Shown: positions 6,068 through 13,375, counted from the stretch's first letter. The stretch: DNA of 16,806 nt from JAVBNW01 sp031551255 (GCA_031551255.1 JAVBNW010000086.1:1-16806); one strand, 5' to 3'. The notes: generated by a model from the letters alone, not told the origin. Numbers and translations are program-made.

Positions 6068-7246
6068 TTACTTCGCCAGCTCGAAAATCTTTTCGATGTC
6101 CTCGGTATCCAGCGGAACAAAAAAGCCCACTTTGCCCGCTGCGGGGTTGTTGCGCTTGGTCTTTGCGGCCATTTCGCTCAGTCGGTCATCGCCTATGCCC
6201 AGCTCGCCAAGAGTCACCGGCAGGCCGATAGAGCGGAAAAAGGTTTTGAGCGCCGCGATGCCCGCGCGCGCGGTACGCTCCGGATGGAAGTAATCCATAG
6301 AAACGCCAAACACCTCCACCGCGAAGCGGCAAAAACGCATGATGTCGTGCCGGTAGACGTAGCTCATCCACGCGGGAATCACCACCGCGAGCCCGGCGCC
6401 GTGCGCGACATCGTAGATGCCCGACAGCTCGTGCTCGATCTGGTGGCTGGCCCAATCGGGCTGGCGGCCGATGCCCAGCAGGTTATTGTGCGCGATGGTG
6501 GACGCCCACATCACTTCGGCGCGCGCGTCGTAATCCTCGGGATTGTCAAGCGCCACCGGTACCTGCTTGACGATGGTTTTGAGCAGCGCCTCGATCAACG
6601 CGTCGTTAAAGCCCACCTCGGGCGTGTTGGTGAAGTAGCGCTCCATCGCGTGGGCCATGATGTCCGCCGCGCCGCACGCAGTCTGATACGGCGGCAGGGT
6701 ATACGTAAGCTCGGGGTTGTAGATCGCAAACGTTGGCCGGGTGAGCTGGCAGCCCAGGCTGCGCTTCCAGTTGCCCTCTTCCTTCGTAATCACCGACGAA
6801 TCGCTGCCCTCGCTGCCCGCCGCGGGGATGGTGAGCACCACGCCGATGGGCAGCGCGCGCTCGGGCCTCGCCTTGCCCTCGTAAAAATCCCATACGTCGC
6901 CGTCGTGATAAAAGCCCACGGCGATGGCCTTTGTAGAATCGATCACGCTACCGCCGCCGACCGCGAGCAGAAAATCTACTTTTTCCTTGCGGCACAGGGC
7001 GATGCCCTCGCGCACCAGCTTGAGTCTCGGGTTGGGCTGCACGCCGGGAAGCTCTACAAAATCGATCCCGTCGGCCTTCAGCGAGGCCACGACGCGGTCG
7101 TACAAGCCGCTCTTTTTTACGCTGCCGCCGCCATAGTGCAGCAGCACCCTCTTTGCGCCATGCTTTTTGAGCATTTCGCCGGTCTTGCTTTCAGTGGCCT
7201 TGCCAAATAGGTTGTCGGTCGGGATGCAGAACGAAAAATCCAGCAT
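6068..7246 (-). CDS. Iron-containing alcohol dehydrogenase (YugJ/YqhD/BdhA type)
   Basis: A cytoplasmic NAD(P)-dependent reductase/dehydrogenase of 392 residues, the usual length for group III Fe-ADHs. The nucleotide-binding GGGSVIDS motif is at 97-104. The metal ligands are all present: D195 and H199 in ADIMAHAMERY, H268 in ASHQIEHEL and H282 in DVAHGAGLA. The N-terminal HYGGGSVKKSGLYD element (37-50) is typical of the YqhD/BdhA branch, whose members often reduce aldehydes with NADPH. Start ATG 7246 follows GGAGGAGAG; the ATG comes directly after the stop of the upstream Gfo/Idh gene with no gap, so the two are coupled. It is the last gene of the four-gene minus-strand operon. The substrate is not determinable; an aldehyde or keto-sugar fragment made by the upstream enzymes is an inference. 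Confidence 0.92.
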   Translation of the reverse strand: MLDFSFCIPTDNLFGKATESKTGEMLKKHGAKRVLLHYGGGSVKKSGLYDRVVASLKADGIDFVELPGVQPNPRLKLVREGIALCRKEKVDFLLAVGGGSVIDSTKAIAVGFYHDGDVWDFYEGKARPERALPIGVVLTIPAAGSEGSDSSVITKEEGNWKRSLGCQLTRPTFAIYNPELTYTLPPYQTACGAADIMAHAMERYFTNTPEVGFNDALIEALLKTIVKQVPVALDNPEDYDARAEVMWASTIAHNNLLGIGRQPDWASHQIEHELSGIYDVAHGAGLAVVIPAWMSYVYRHDIMRFCRFAVEVFGVSMDYFHPERTARAGIAALKTFFRSIGLPVTLGELGIGDDRLSEMAAKTKRNNPAAGKVGFFVPLDTEDIEKIFELAK

Positions 7247-8269
7247 TTAGTCTCTCCTCCATTCGTCTATCCGAACCGGCCTGCGCTCCTGGGAGGAACG
7301 GTAGACCGATTTGAGCGTCATCAACGCGGGAAGGCCCTCTTCCCCATCAATCCAAAACGGGCGGTCGTCGATCGCCGCATCGTAATAATCCTGCAAGAGG
7401 GCGCCATGGCCGCTGCCCCAGTACGCCTTTTCGCCTTGAGCAGGCCTTTCGGGCACATACAGCGCGCGCTCACCGGAGGCGTCGCGGCGAATGAGCCTAT
7501 CGCCCACAATCAGCAGCGTGCCCTTCTCGAGCGTCAATTCAAGCTCGATGGGCGCGTCATACGAATGGGCGGTGGTCGCATAGAAAACGCCGCGCCTGCC
7601 GTTTGCAAACTGCACGGTAAAATGCGCGCTGTCCTCCACCTCGATCACGCCATCCAGCGCATCGGTGGATACCGCGCCGGATACCCGCTCGGGCGTTCCG
7701 CCCAGCCACAGCATCAGATCCAGGGTGTGAATGGACTGGTTGATGAGCACGCCGCCGCCCTCGGTCTTTTTCGCGCCGCGCCAGCCGGACTCGGTATAGT
7801 AGGGGGCGAGTCGCTTCCAAGCTACGAACCCGCGCAACGCGGTAAGCTCGCCCATGGAACCGTCCTGGGCGATGGCCCGGGCAATTTGCACGGAAGGGTT
7901 GTAGCGGTTTTGAAACACGACCCCCAGCCTTCCGTCGTCCGCGGCGATCATCGCAAGCGCGTCCTCCACTTCGCTCGCCATCGGCTTTTCGGTGAGCACC
8001 CGCTTGCCCAGCGCCAACGCGTCCAGCGTCATAGGGGCATGCAAGTAGTGGGGCGTGCAAAGATGTACGACATCCACATCCGGCCGGGCAATCGCCTCGC
8101 GATAATCCCGATACGCCTGCGCGCCATATTCCCGAGCGGCCCTTTCCGAGCGCTCGGGCACGATATCGCATACCGCGCAAATCTTGGCCGTAGGCATGAG
8201 CGCCAGCAGCGAAAGGTGCACCTGAGCAATGCCGCCGCATCCTACCACGGCGACGCCGAGCTTGTCCAT
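7247..8269 (-). CDS. Gfo/Idh/MocA-family NAD(P)-dependent oxidoreductase
   Basis: A cytoplasmic oxidoreductase of 340 residues acting on sugars or polyols such as inositol, glucose or aminosugar derivatives. The N-terminal Rossmann fold has GCGGIA at 10-15. The catalytic lysine lies in the EKP motif (94-96, K95). The C-terminal GFO_IDH_MocA domain has GGGVLINQSIHTLD at 171-184, with H181 as the likely catalytic histidine. Start ATG 8269 is preferred over ATG 8275: the GGGAGG ribosome binding site abuts the upstream ATG directly but lies 6 nt from the inner one. It follows the SpoU gene by 29 bp and its stop touches the ATG of the alcohol dehydrogenase. Together with the epimerase upstream this suggests sugar or cyclitol conversion; the exact substrate cannot be told. 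Confidence 0.9.
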   Translation of the reverse strand: MDKLGVAVVGCGGIAQVHLSLLALMPTAKICAVCDIVPERSERAAREYGAQAYRDYREAIARPDVDVVHLCTPHYLHAPMTLDALALGKRVLTEKPMASEVEDALAMIAADDGRLGVVFQNRYNPSVQIARAIAQDGSMGELTALRGFVAWKRLAPYYTESGWRGAKKTEGGGVLINQSIHTLDLMLWLGGTPERVSGAVSTDALDGVIEVEDSAHFTVQFANGRRGVFYATTAHSYDAPIELELTLEKGTLLIVGDRLIRRDASGERALYVPERPAQGEKAYWGSGHGALLQDYYDAAIDDRPFWIDGEEGLPALMTLKSVYRSSQERRPVRIDEWRRD

Positions 8270-8298
8270 ACACATCCTCCCTTTTTAAGCAAACTGCA

Positions 8299-9018
8299 TC
8301 AAGAAGTTTTCCCCAACGCATACAGCCCGATGCCGACCGCAACCGAGAGATTCAGCGAATCGACCTGCCCGCTCTGCGGTATCAAAACGCCTATATCCCG
8401 CGCAAGCAACGGCCCCGCAAGGCCCGCCGCTTCGTTGCCGAACACCAGCGACACAGGGCCCGACGCGCGAACCACCACGGGCAGCGGCACGGCGTTTTGC
8501 AGCCTGAAAAAGTAATGCGTTCTTTGGCCCACCGCTGCTTCGTATGCCCCAAAGCTTTTAAAGCAGGCGATTCGCGCGCGAAACACCGCGCCCATGGAAG
8601 CGCGCACTACCCGCGGATGAAAGTGATCCGCGGCGGGGGTAATCACGGCGATGTCCTGCACAAAAAAACCAAGACACGAGCGGATGATCGCGCCCAAGTT
8701 CCCCATATCCGAAATGCCGCACAACACCACGTGATCGGCACGGACACCCAAGCGATCTTCATACTTTTCAAATGCGGCGACGGCATAGCAGTTTTCCTTG
8801 CCCGCGATGCGTTCGATCGCGCGGGGAGCCTCTTCCACACGGATGCCCATCGCACGGCACCTGTCCATCAACTCCGAAACCCCGGCGTTGCGGTCTCCTT
8901 CGGGGCGGTATAAGAGCGCCCTTACCGCATCCGGGCGCGCCGAAAGCAGCTCCAGAGAAGGAAACACTCCCGGCGCGTAGCCAAACGACGCGTTTTTATC
9001 GTAAGGCAAGTACCTCAC
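8299..9018 (-). CDS. SpoU/TrmH-family RNA 2'-O-methyltransferase
   Basis: A 239-residue SPOUT-superfamily methyltransferase predicted to transfer a methyl group from S-adenosylmethionine to a ribose 2'-OH in tRNA or rRNA. The three SpoU motifs are visible: motif 1 NLGAIIRSC (107-115, with R113), motif 2 LVFGNEAAGL (191-200, with E196) and motif 3 DSLNLSVAVGIGLY (220-233, with N223), which forms the trefoil knot. An N-terminal extension with GVFPSLELL (17-25) precedes it, a form common in clostridial homologues. The GTG start at 9018 overlaps the epimerase stop as GTGA, so translation is coupled, and its own Shine-Dalgarno is weak. The RNA target is unknown. It is odd to find it inside a carbohydrate redox operon. 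Confidence 0.9.
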   Translation of the reverse strand: MRYLPYDKNASFGYAPGVFPSLELLSARPDAVRALLYRPEGDRNAGVSELMDRCRAMGIRVEEAPRAIERIAGKENCYAVAAFEKYEDRLGVRADHVVLCGISDMGNLGAIIRSCLGFFVQDIAVITPAADHFHPRVVRASMGAVFRARIACFKSFGAYEAAVGQRTHYFFRLQNAVPLPVVVRASGPVSLVFGNEAAGLAGPLLARDIGVLIPQSGQVDSLNLSVAVGIGLYALGKTS

Positions 9019-9863
9019 AGCTGCTCGAGCAGGCCGTGCAGCGCCTCGTAGGCAACCACGAATTTATCCTCGCCGCTCCCCGGCACGGCGGGGTTATTGG
9101 CAAGGTGGGGTTCGATCGACAAAAAGCCGCGGTAATCCATGCGGCTGAGCTCCGAAAGGATCCACAGCACGTTTCCGTCCCCTTCCCCGACGGGCCTGTG
9201 CGCATCCGAAACGCCCTCAAAGCCGTGATCGCGTCCTCCCCTGTGCTCGGAGTAGACGGAATCCTTGATATGCATATATTCCACGCGATCCTTAAGCATC
9301 ATAAAGGCTTGCTTATTGTCTATATCACATTGCACGAAGTTGGAAGGATCGTACGTAAGGCCGATCGCCCCGCCCGTTTCGGCAAGCAGGTCGAGGCAGC
9401 GCTCGGGAATATCTCCGTAAATATGCTTTTCGTTCTCGTGCACGAGCCGCACCTTGCGCCCTTGGGCCGCCTTGGCAAACGCCTCAAGCCTGCGCATTAC
9501 CTCGGATCTGTGCTGCGCCGGGTCGTCCCCCTTGGGCAGGAAAAAGCTAAAGATGCGAATATAGGGGCAATGAAGCGCCTCGGCAACATCCAGCATGCGC
9601 CGCATCGTATCCAAATGGGCATCAAACGGCTCGTCAATGCCGATCTTGCCCAGCGGAGTGCCCAGCGCCGAGGCCTGAAAGCCGCGCGCCTTCAGTCGTG
9701 TGAGCAGCGCCGGCGCTTCCTCCGGCAAAAAGGAGGCGATGTTGCGCCCGTCGATGCCACGCAATTCGATATGCCGTATGCCCAGCCGCCCCATAACCGC
9801 AAGCTGCGTGTCCAGCGCATCGGCAATTTCGTCGCCAAAGCCGGAAAGAATGAATTCCGCCAT
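9015..9863 (-). CDS. Sugar phosphate isomerase/epimerase (xylose isomerase-like TIM barrel)
   Basis: A 282-residue AP_endonuc_2-type TIM barrel enzyme that isomerises or epimerises a sugar, keto-sugar or inosose using a divalent metal. The metal site can be traced: E143 in VHENE, D172 in YDPSN, H198 in EYMHIKD and E251 in SIEPH. The start is ATG 9863, 6 nt after GGGGGAGA; a longer frame reaching 9947 lacks a binding site and reads through the promoter region. It is the first gene of the operon with the SpoU methyltransferase, Gfo/Idh oxidoreductase and Fe-ADH. Such epimerases are usual partners of Gfo/Idh enzymes, which supports a joint role in sugar or polyol breakdown. No sugar transporter or kinase is in the window. 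Confidence 0.88.
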   Translation of the reverse strand: MAEFILSGFGDEIADALDTQLAVMGRLGIRHIELRGIDGRNIASFLPEEAPALLTRLKARGFQASALGTPLGKIGIDEPFDAHLDTMRRMLDVAEALHCPYIRIFSFFLPKGDDPAQHRSEVMRRLEAFAKAAQGRKVRLVHENEKHIYGDIPERCLDLLAETGGAIGLTYDPSNFVQCDIDNKQAFMMLKDRVEYMHIKDSVYSEHRGGRDHGFEGVSDAHRPVGEGDGNVLWILSELSRMDYRGFLSIEPHLANNPAVPGSGEDKFVVAYEALHGLLEQL

Positions 9864-9885
9864 GCCAATCTCCCCCTTTTTTATC

Positions 9886-9891
9886 AGTATA
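9886..9891 (-). promoter_or_regulatory. -10 element ahead of the epimerase operon
   Basis: TATACT on the minus strand (5/6 of consensus) lies 22 bp before the epimerase ATG, giving a short leader that just accommodates the GGGGGAGA ribosome binding site. The -35 position (about 9907-9914) reads TTTTGT/TTGTTC, a poor match, so activation or a weak promoter is possible. The adjoining hairpin at 9915-9945 touches this -35 region. Confidence 0.4.
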
Positions 9892-9910
9892 CACCAAACG
9901 GGGCGGGAAC

Positions 9911-9945
9911 AAAAGCCGGGCACGCTCAATTTGGCGCAGCCCGGC
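9911..9945 (-). terminator. Second terminator-like hairpin upstream of the epimerase operon
   Basis: GCCGGGC (9915-9921) pairs with GCCCGGC (9939-9945), with an inner CGC/GCG pairing. Read on the minus strand it is followed by TTTTGTT. It could be a backup terminator for the small zinc-ribbon gene upstream or an operator/attenuator for the epimerase operon, since it abuts that operon's -35 region. Confidence 0.4.
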
Positions 9946-9970
9946 AAAACAGTTCTTTTTCCGAGGATAT

Positions 9971-10001
9971 AAAAAGCCGCCCCGAAATTCGGGGCGGCTT
10001 T
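9971..10001 (-). terminator. Rho-independent terminator of the CxxC protein gene
   Basis: A perfect 14-bp inverted repeat (arms 9973-9986 and 9988-10001, core GCCGCCCCGAA) sits 10 nt after the small-protein stop. On the minus strand it runs into TTTTTATA, a good U-tract. The opposite strand has no comparable tract. Confidence 0.85.
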
Positions 10002-10010
10002 GCCAATTTT

Positions 10011-10304
10011 TTAGTACTGGCTGTTGTTGCGCTGCGTGTCGAAGCACTCGCGGCAATACACCGGGCGATCGCTACGCGGCTGGAAGGGGACCTGGGTGGG
10101 CTTGCCGCACGCGTCGCAAACGACGTCGTACATCTGCCGCTCGCCACGGCTGCCGCCACTCTGCTGGCGACGGTTCGCGCGGCAGGCGGGGCAACGGCCA
10201 GGCTCATTCTGGAAGCCCTTCTCGGCGTAGAACGCCTGCTCGGAAGCGGAGAAGGTGAATTCGGCGCCGCATTCGCGGCAAGCAAGGGTTTTGTCCTGAT
10301 ACAT
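10011..10304 (-). CDS. Small zinc-ribbon protein with four CxxC pairs
   Basis: A 97-residue cytoplasmic protein, with no signal peptide or membrane segment. It has four CxxC pairs: C9/C12, C38/C41, C63/C66 and C84/C87. The first two fit the probable zinc-ribbon domain (zf-trcl), and the last two are spaced CxxC-17-CxxC, a recurrent bacterial zinc-binding motif with the QPRSDRPVYCRECF consensus. A Gly/Ser/Arg-rich linker (45-57) joins the two halves, so two zinc ions are likely bound. The function of such proteins is not established; nucleic-acid or protein binding is the usual guess. Start ATG 10304 is chosen because GAGGAGG lies 9 nt upstream; the TTG at 10322 overlaps that site. It is a monocistronic unit with its own promoter and terminator. 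Confidence 0.85.
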   Translation of the reverse strand: MYQDKTLACRECGAEFTFSASEQAFYAEKGFQNEPGRCPACRANRRQQSGGSRGERQMYDVVCDACGKPTQVPFQPRSDRPVYCRECFDTQRNNSQY

Positions 10305-10419
10305 GGGTGGGTTCCTCCTCAAGCGTAATGCCCCTTCTGGATGGTAGCCGCTATGGATCGTTCCGACGCGCTTGACGGGGAATGAACCACCGGGATTCCT
10401 AAGAAACGGGCTTGTAAAG

Positions 10420-10449
10420 AGTATACCACAACAGCATCGGCATATACAA
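10420..10449 (-). promoter_or_regulatory. Promoter for the CxxC protein gene
   Basis: Reading the minus strand, TTGTAT (10444-10449, 4/6) and TATACT (10420-10425, 5/6) are 18 bp apart. Transcription would start near 10413 and leave a leader of roughly 110 nt before the ATG at 10304. Confidence 0.5.
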
Positions 10450-10599
10450 GAGCGAGTTTACGAGAAAGTATGATCTTTTCATATTGCCAAAGCAAACATA
10501 AAATTTTCATATAGCAAAAATATGGCGATACACATGCTTGCCGGCAATTTAGGTGGCCTTTTTCGTAGCGGCAAGCAAGCCGGAAAGGATTTTATGCGC

Positions 10600-10628
10600 T
10601 TGTGCGGCCCGCGCCGTAATGGTACACT
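10600..10628 (+). promoter_or_regulatory. Promoter for the D-2-hydroxyacid dehydrogenase gene
   Basis: TTGTGC (10600-10605, 4/6) and TACACT (10623-10628, 4/6) are spaced by 17 bp. The transcript would begin near 10635, with a very short leader containing the GGGGGGAATGGAG ribosome binding site. Confidence 0.45.
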
Positions 10629-10648
10629 AGCAGTGGGGGGAATGGAGT

Positions 10649-11611
10649 ATGAAACCGCTTATCGCCATGTATACCGCCTTTGATTTTTCGCTTAATGAGG
10701 GGCACGAAGCGGCAACAGCGGCGGTTGCGCCCGGCTACGATATTGTGCGGGGCCCGTTTGCTAATCTTAGCGAGGATCAGCTTGCCCGCGTGGAAATTAT
10801 CTACGGTAACCCCGGCCCGGATCTCGTTCGCCGCATGCCAAACCTTCGGCTTTTGCAGCTGCAAAGCGCGGGCGCGGACGGCTATTGCGACCGCTCGATC
10901 TACGCACGAGGCGATATACGGCTGTGCAACGGCTCGGGGATTTACGGCCCCCCGATCGCCGAACACGCTTTGGCAGGTTTCCTTGCGATGAACCGGGGCC
11001 TGCATGTGTATCGCGATCAACAGCACGCGGGCATCTGGAAGAGCCACATGACCGATGTAGATTTCTTTTCTTCCACCGTGGCAATCGTTGGTTTAGGCGA
11101 TATCGGAGGCAAGCTGGCCGCCATGTGTAAGGCTTTGGGCGCACACGTACTGGGCTTTCGCCGCACTGCGGGAGCGCCCGTGGAAGGTGTGGACGAGCTC
11201 TTTACCCTTGCCAGCCTTTCCATTGTTTTGCCGCGCGCCGATTTTATTGCGTTATGTCTACCCGGCACCCCGCAAACAACCGGCGTTATCACCCGCGACC
11301 TTTTGTTTTCATTAAAGAAAACGGCAATTCTTATTAGTGTCGGCCGCGGCAGCGCTATCGACCAGGATGCGCTTGTCGATGCGCTGCGTGAAGGTGCGCT
11401 CGCCGGCGCCATGTTGGATGTCTCAACACCGGAACCACCCCCGGCGGACCACCCACTTTGGACGTTGCCCGGCGCCTGGCTTACATCGCACAGCTCCGGC
11501 CGGTCTCCCACAAATGGCGACCGTTCCTTTGCAATTTTCCTAGAAAACCTAAACCGCCTTTTTGATGGACGCCCCGCCGTACGCGTGGTCGATTTTGAGC
11601 AAATGTATTGA
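10649..11611 (+). CDS. D-isomer-specific 2-hydroxyacid dehydrogenase
   Basis: A cytoplasmic NAD(P)-dependent enzyme of 320 residues, the usual family length, interconverting 2-keto and D-2-hydroxy acids. The nucleotide-binding loop GLGDIG is at 148-153. The catalytic triad can be placed at R233 (SVGRGS), E262 (TPEPPP) and H281 (SHSSG). The substrate-binding SAGAD element is at 73-77. ATG 10649 is preceded by GGAATGGAG with normal spacing. The gene stands alone, facing away from the CxxC gene and followed by an unrelated XRE gene. An NADPH-type GhrA-like glyoxylate/hydroxypyruvate reductase or a phosphoglycerate dehydrogenase-like enzyme are both possible; the fold and reaction class are secure, the substrate is not. 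Confidence 0.9.
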   Translation: MKPLIAMYTAFDFSLNEGHEAATAAVAPGYDIVRGPFANLSEDQLARVEIIYGNPGPDLVRRMPNLRLLQLQSAGADGYCDRSIYARGDIRLCNGSGIYGPPIAEHALAGFLAMNRGLHVYRDQQHAGIWKSHMTDVDFFSSTVAIVGLGDIGGKLAAMCKALGAHVLGFRRTAGAPVEGVDELFTLASLSIVLPRADFIALCLPGTPQTTGVITRDLLFSLKKTAILISVGRGSAIDQDALVDALREGALAGAMLDVSTPEPPPADHPLWTLPGAWLTSHSSGRSPTNGDRSFAIFLENLNRLFDGRPAVRVVDFEQMY

Positions 11612-11790
11612 CATGCCGTACGCGACGGGACTCCAAAAAGTTTTCTCATTTTTTTTACATTGCACAGATGTGGATATTGGAAAAGAACTGCGGGTAATTG
11701 TTCTTATTGAAGCTAAATCATTCCTGTATAACATTCATCCTCTTGCAAAAGCTTAGTAAAGTATAGGTGTGTACGCAGGAGGTATGGAGG

Positions 11791-12105
11791 ATGGATTACG
11801 AAGCTTTAGGGAGACAAATTCGCAGACGCCGGCAAAACATCAATATGACGCAAGAACGTCTGGCCGAAAGGTCAAACATCTCCGCTTCCTTTCTGGGGCA
11901 TATCGAGCGCGGCAGCCGCAAGGCAAGCTTGGAAACGCTGATCAGCATCGCCAATGCGCTCGGCGTAGGTACCGATAAGCTACTCAAAGAATCTCTTACG
12001 GTGCAGTATAATATCGAAAATCTCGATTCTTTGGGGCCGGAAAAACGCCATCTCTTACAAGAGGTGTGGCGCGTGCTGCAAGACAACGCGGAGTCGCTCC
12101 TCTAA
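11791..12105 (+). CDS. Small XRE-family HTH repressor (SinR-like)
   Basis: A 104-residue DNA-binding protein with one XRE helix-turn-helix at about residues 6-62 (NMTQERLAERSNISASFLGHIERGSRKASLETLISIANALGV, split over the two helices) and a short C-terminal tail with EKRHLLQEVWRVLQ, which may dimerise as in SinR. The start is ATG 11791 because AGGAGG (11777-11782) is 8 nt upstream; the frame opening at 11767 with GTG overlaps that site. It is likely a chromosomal repressor with unknown targets. No partner gene, phage gene or SinI-like antagonist lies beside it. I found no convincing promoter in the 179 bp upstream. Confidence 0.85.
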   Translation: MDYEALGRQIRRRRQNINMTQERLAERSNISASFLGHIERGSRKASLETLISIANALGVGTDKLLKESLTVQYNIENLDSLGPEKRHLLQEVWRVLQDNAESLL

Positions 12106-12236
12106 AGCTCCGGCCCCCTGTTCTCGCGGGTACCATAACGCATCGCCCTCCCCGGCAATCATATCACGCACGATCTTCGCCGCTGGGCAAAGGTCGGCTT
12201 TCTTATGTGGCGGGCCATTTTTTTGCCGCGCTGCCT

Positions 12237-13121
12237 TTATTTCTCGGCGCGACGCGCTTTTTTACCCGCCGTTTTTTCCATTGGTGCGAACCCCTCGCCC
12301 AACGCTTCATGCACATTCGTCACAATCATGAACGCGGCCGGGTCGATCTCGCGCACGATCTCCTTGAGCCTTAGTGTTTCCGAGCGGTGGATGATGCACA
12401 AAAGAACAGGCTTGTTCTCCCCCGAATACATGCCAGTGCCATTGAGCAGCGTGGCGCCGCGCTCGAGTAGGGTAAGTACCTGACGGCCAATTTCTTCTCC
12501 TCTCGCGGATATGATGAAAAACGCCTTCGCGGCATCGACGCCCTCTTGCAGCACGTCGATGATCTTGGAGGTAAGCATAATCACCAACACCGCGTACAGC
12601 GCGGATTGCGGCCCGAATACCAGGCCCGACGCACCCACGATCACCGCCTCGATCAAAAGGAGCGCCATGCCGAAAGACACGCGGGGCATTTTGCGGGCGA
12701 TCAACTGAGCAAGCATATCGCTTCCCCCTGTGGAGGCACCGGCGCGCACCACCATGCCGAGCCCCATCCCCACCAAGCCGCCGCCGTACACCGAAGCGAG
12801 CAGTATATCGTCGGTTACATAAAGCACGGGCAAAAAATCGAGCAACAGCGAGAACCCCAACGTAGCGGCAAGAGAACGGAGAATATATCCCCACCCCTGC
12901 TCCTTGAACGCAAATAAGAAGAGCGGCACATTAAGCACCAATGTCACCATGCCCACGGGAAATCCAAATTGGTAGTACAGAACCGTGCCCAAGCCGCTGA
13001 ATCCCCCTGGAGCAATTTTATTAGGAATAAAAAAGAAATCGTAAGCACAGGCCATCATGCCGATACCCAGCGCGATCATCACTGCCCGAACCCAAGGCTT
13101 TTCTAGAAACTGCGGCTTCAT
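12237..13121 (-). CDS. YitT-family integral membrane protein (DUF161-DUF2179)
   Basis: A 294-residue inner-membrane protein of the YitT family, widespread in Firmicutes and without a settled function. Roughly five hydrophobic segments cover residues 12-190, including the Gly-rich YGGGLVGMGLGMVVRAGASTGGSD (112-135, shown by its G-G-S-D end). The soluble DUF2179 domain spans about 197-276, with GATLLNGTGMYSG (222-234). The C-terminus has an unusually basic tail (KKARRAEK). The frame stays open to 13343, but ATG 13121 is preferred: GGTGAGG lies 8 nt upstream, family homology begins there, and the upstream extension translates repeat DNA. A perfect TATAAT lies 34 bp upstream of this start. Confidence 0.88.
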   Translation of the reverse strand: MKPQFLEKPWVRAVMIALGIGMMACAYDFFFIPNKIAPGGFSGLGTVLYYQFGFPVGMVTLVLNVPLFLFAFKEQGWGYILRSLAATLGFSLLLDFLPVLYVTDDILLASVYGGGLVGMGLGMVVRAGASTGGSDMLAQLIARKMPRVSFGMALLLIEAVIVGASGLVFGPQSALYAVLVIMLTSKIIDVLQEGVDAAKAFFIISARGEEIGRQVLTLLERGATLLNGTGMYSGENKPVLLCIIHRSETLRLKEIVREIDPAAFMIVTNVHEALGEGFAPMEKTAGKKARRAEK

Positions 13122-13154
13122 CGCAAGCGCCTCACCTTCTATCACGATGCCTTT

Positions 13155-13160
13155 ATTATA
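13155..13160 (-). promoter_or_regulatory. -10 element of the YitT gene
   Basis: A perfect TATAAT on the minus strand, 34 bp before the chosen ATG. The matching -35 position reads about GTGTTC, a weak match. It supports the short start at 13121, because transcription from here could not include the longer frame. Confidence 0.5.
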
Positions 13161-13221
13161 GCGATAAACGCCCAAAAGAACACGCAAGGCGGATATTTTT
13201 GCAAAAGAGCGAGTAGCAAAG

Positions 13222-13277
13222 GAGAAAACATGCGCTTCGTGAAACTTCTTCTTCCTCAAAACCACTGAGGCGATTTT
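13222..13277 (-). repeat. Hairpin-associated repeat, copy C (inverted)
   Basis: Read on the minus strand, this segment has CCTCAG at the apex of an imperfect hairpin (AAAATCG...GGTTTT), followed by GAAGAAGAAGTTTCACGAAGC and GC. This matches the arm of copy A (1361-1383) at about 25 of 33 positions with one gap. It faces the opposite way to copies A and B. Confidence 0.5.
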
Positions 13278-13313
13278 AAGGGGTAAGAAGAACGACGAGG
13301 CAAGGAGTGAAAG

Positions 13314-13375
13314 CGCGCGTTCTTCGTTCTTCCAAATCCCCAAGAAACCTCAGTTCCTTGGGGAAGCGCAGGCGC
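13314..13375 (+). repeat. Hairpin-centred intergenic repeat, copy B
   Basis: The core hairpin has arms CCCCAAG(G)AA-type: CCCCAAGAA (13339-13347) pairs with TTCCTTGGGG (13354-13363) with one mismatch, around the same ACCTCAG apex as copy A. The upstream flank CGCGCGTTCTTC...CTTCC resembles the copy A flank, and GGGGAAGCGC follows. It lacks a U-tract. Confidence 0.6.

Larger units (their letters stand above)
10305..10648. other. Divergent intergenic region between CxxC protein and dehydrogenase
   Basis: These 344 bases contain no supportable gene. The region holds a minus-strand promoter (10420-10449) giving the CxxC gene a leader of about 110 nt, an A+T-rich stretch at about 10430-10530, an inverted repeat GCTTGCCG (10536-10543) / CGGCAAGC (10569-10576) with a 25-nt loop, and a plus-strand promoter (10600-10628) for the dehydrogenase. 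I did not recognise a known riboswitch in the leader. Confidence 0.55.

Noticed and set aside
6284..8515. Long plus-strand open frames of 308 and 369 codons
   Set aside because: Both are antisense to the Fe-ADH and Gfo/Idh genes, have no ribosome binding site and no family resemblance.
8772..10328. 518-codon open frame on the plus strand
   Set aside because: It is antisense to the SpoU, epimerase and CxxC genes, all of which have family motifs and ribosome binding sites. The translation is Arg/His/Ala-rich with no recognisable motif, as expected for an antisense frame in G+C-rich DNA.
12106..12236. Possible terminator between the XRE gene and the YitT gene, with a T7 run near 12219
   Set aside because: The only stem preceding the T-run is about 6 bp with a loop of more than 20 nt and a wobble pair; too weak to call.
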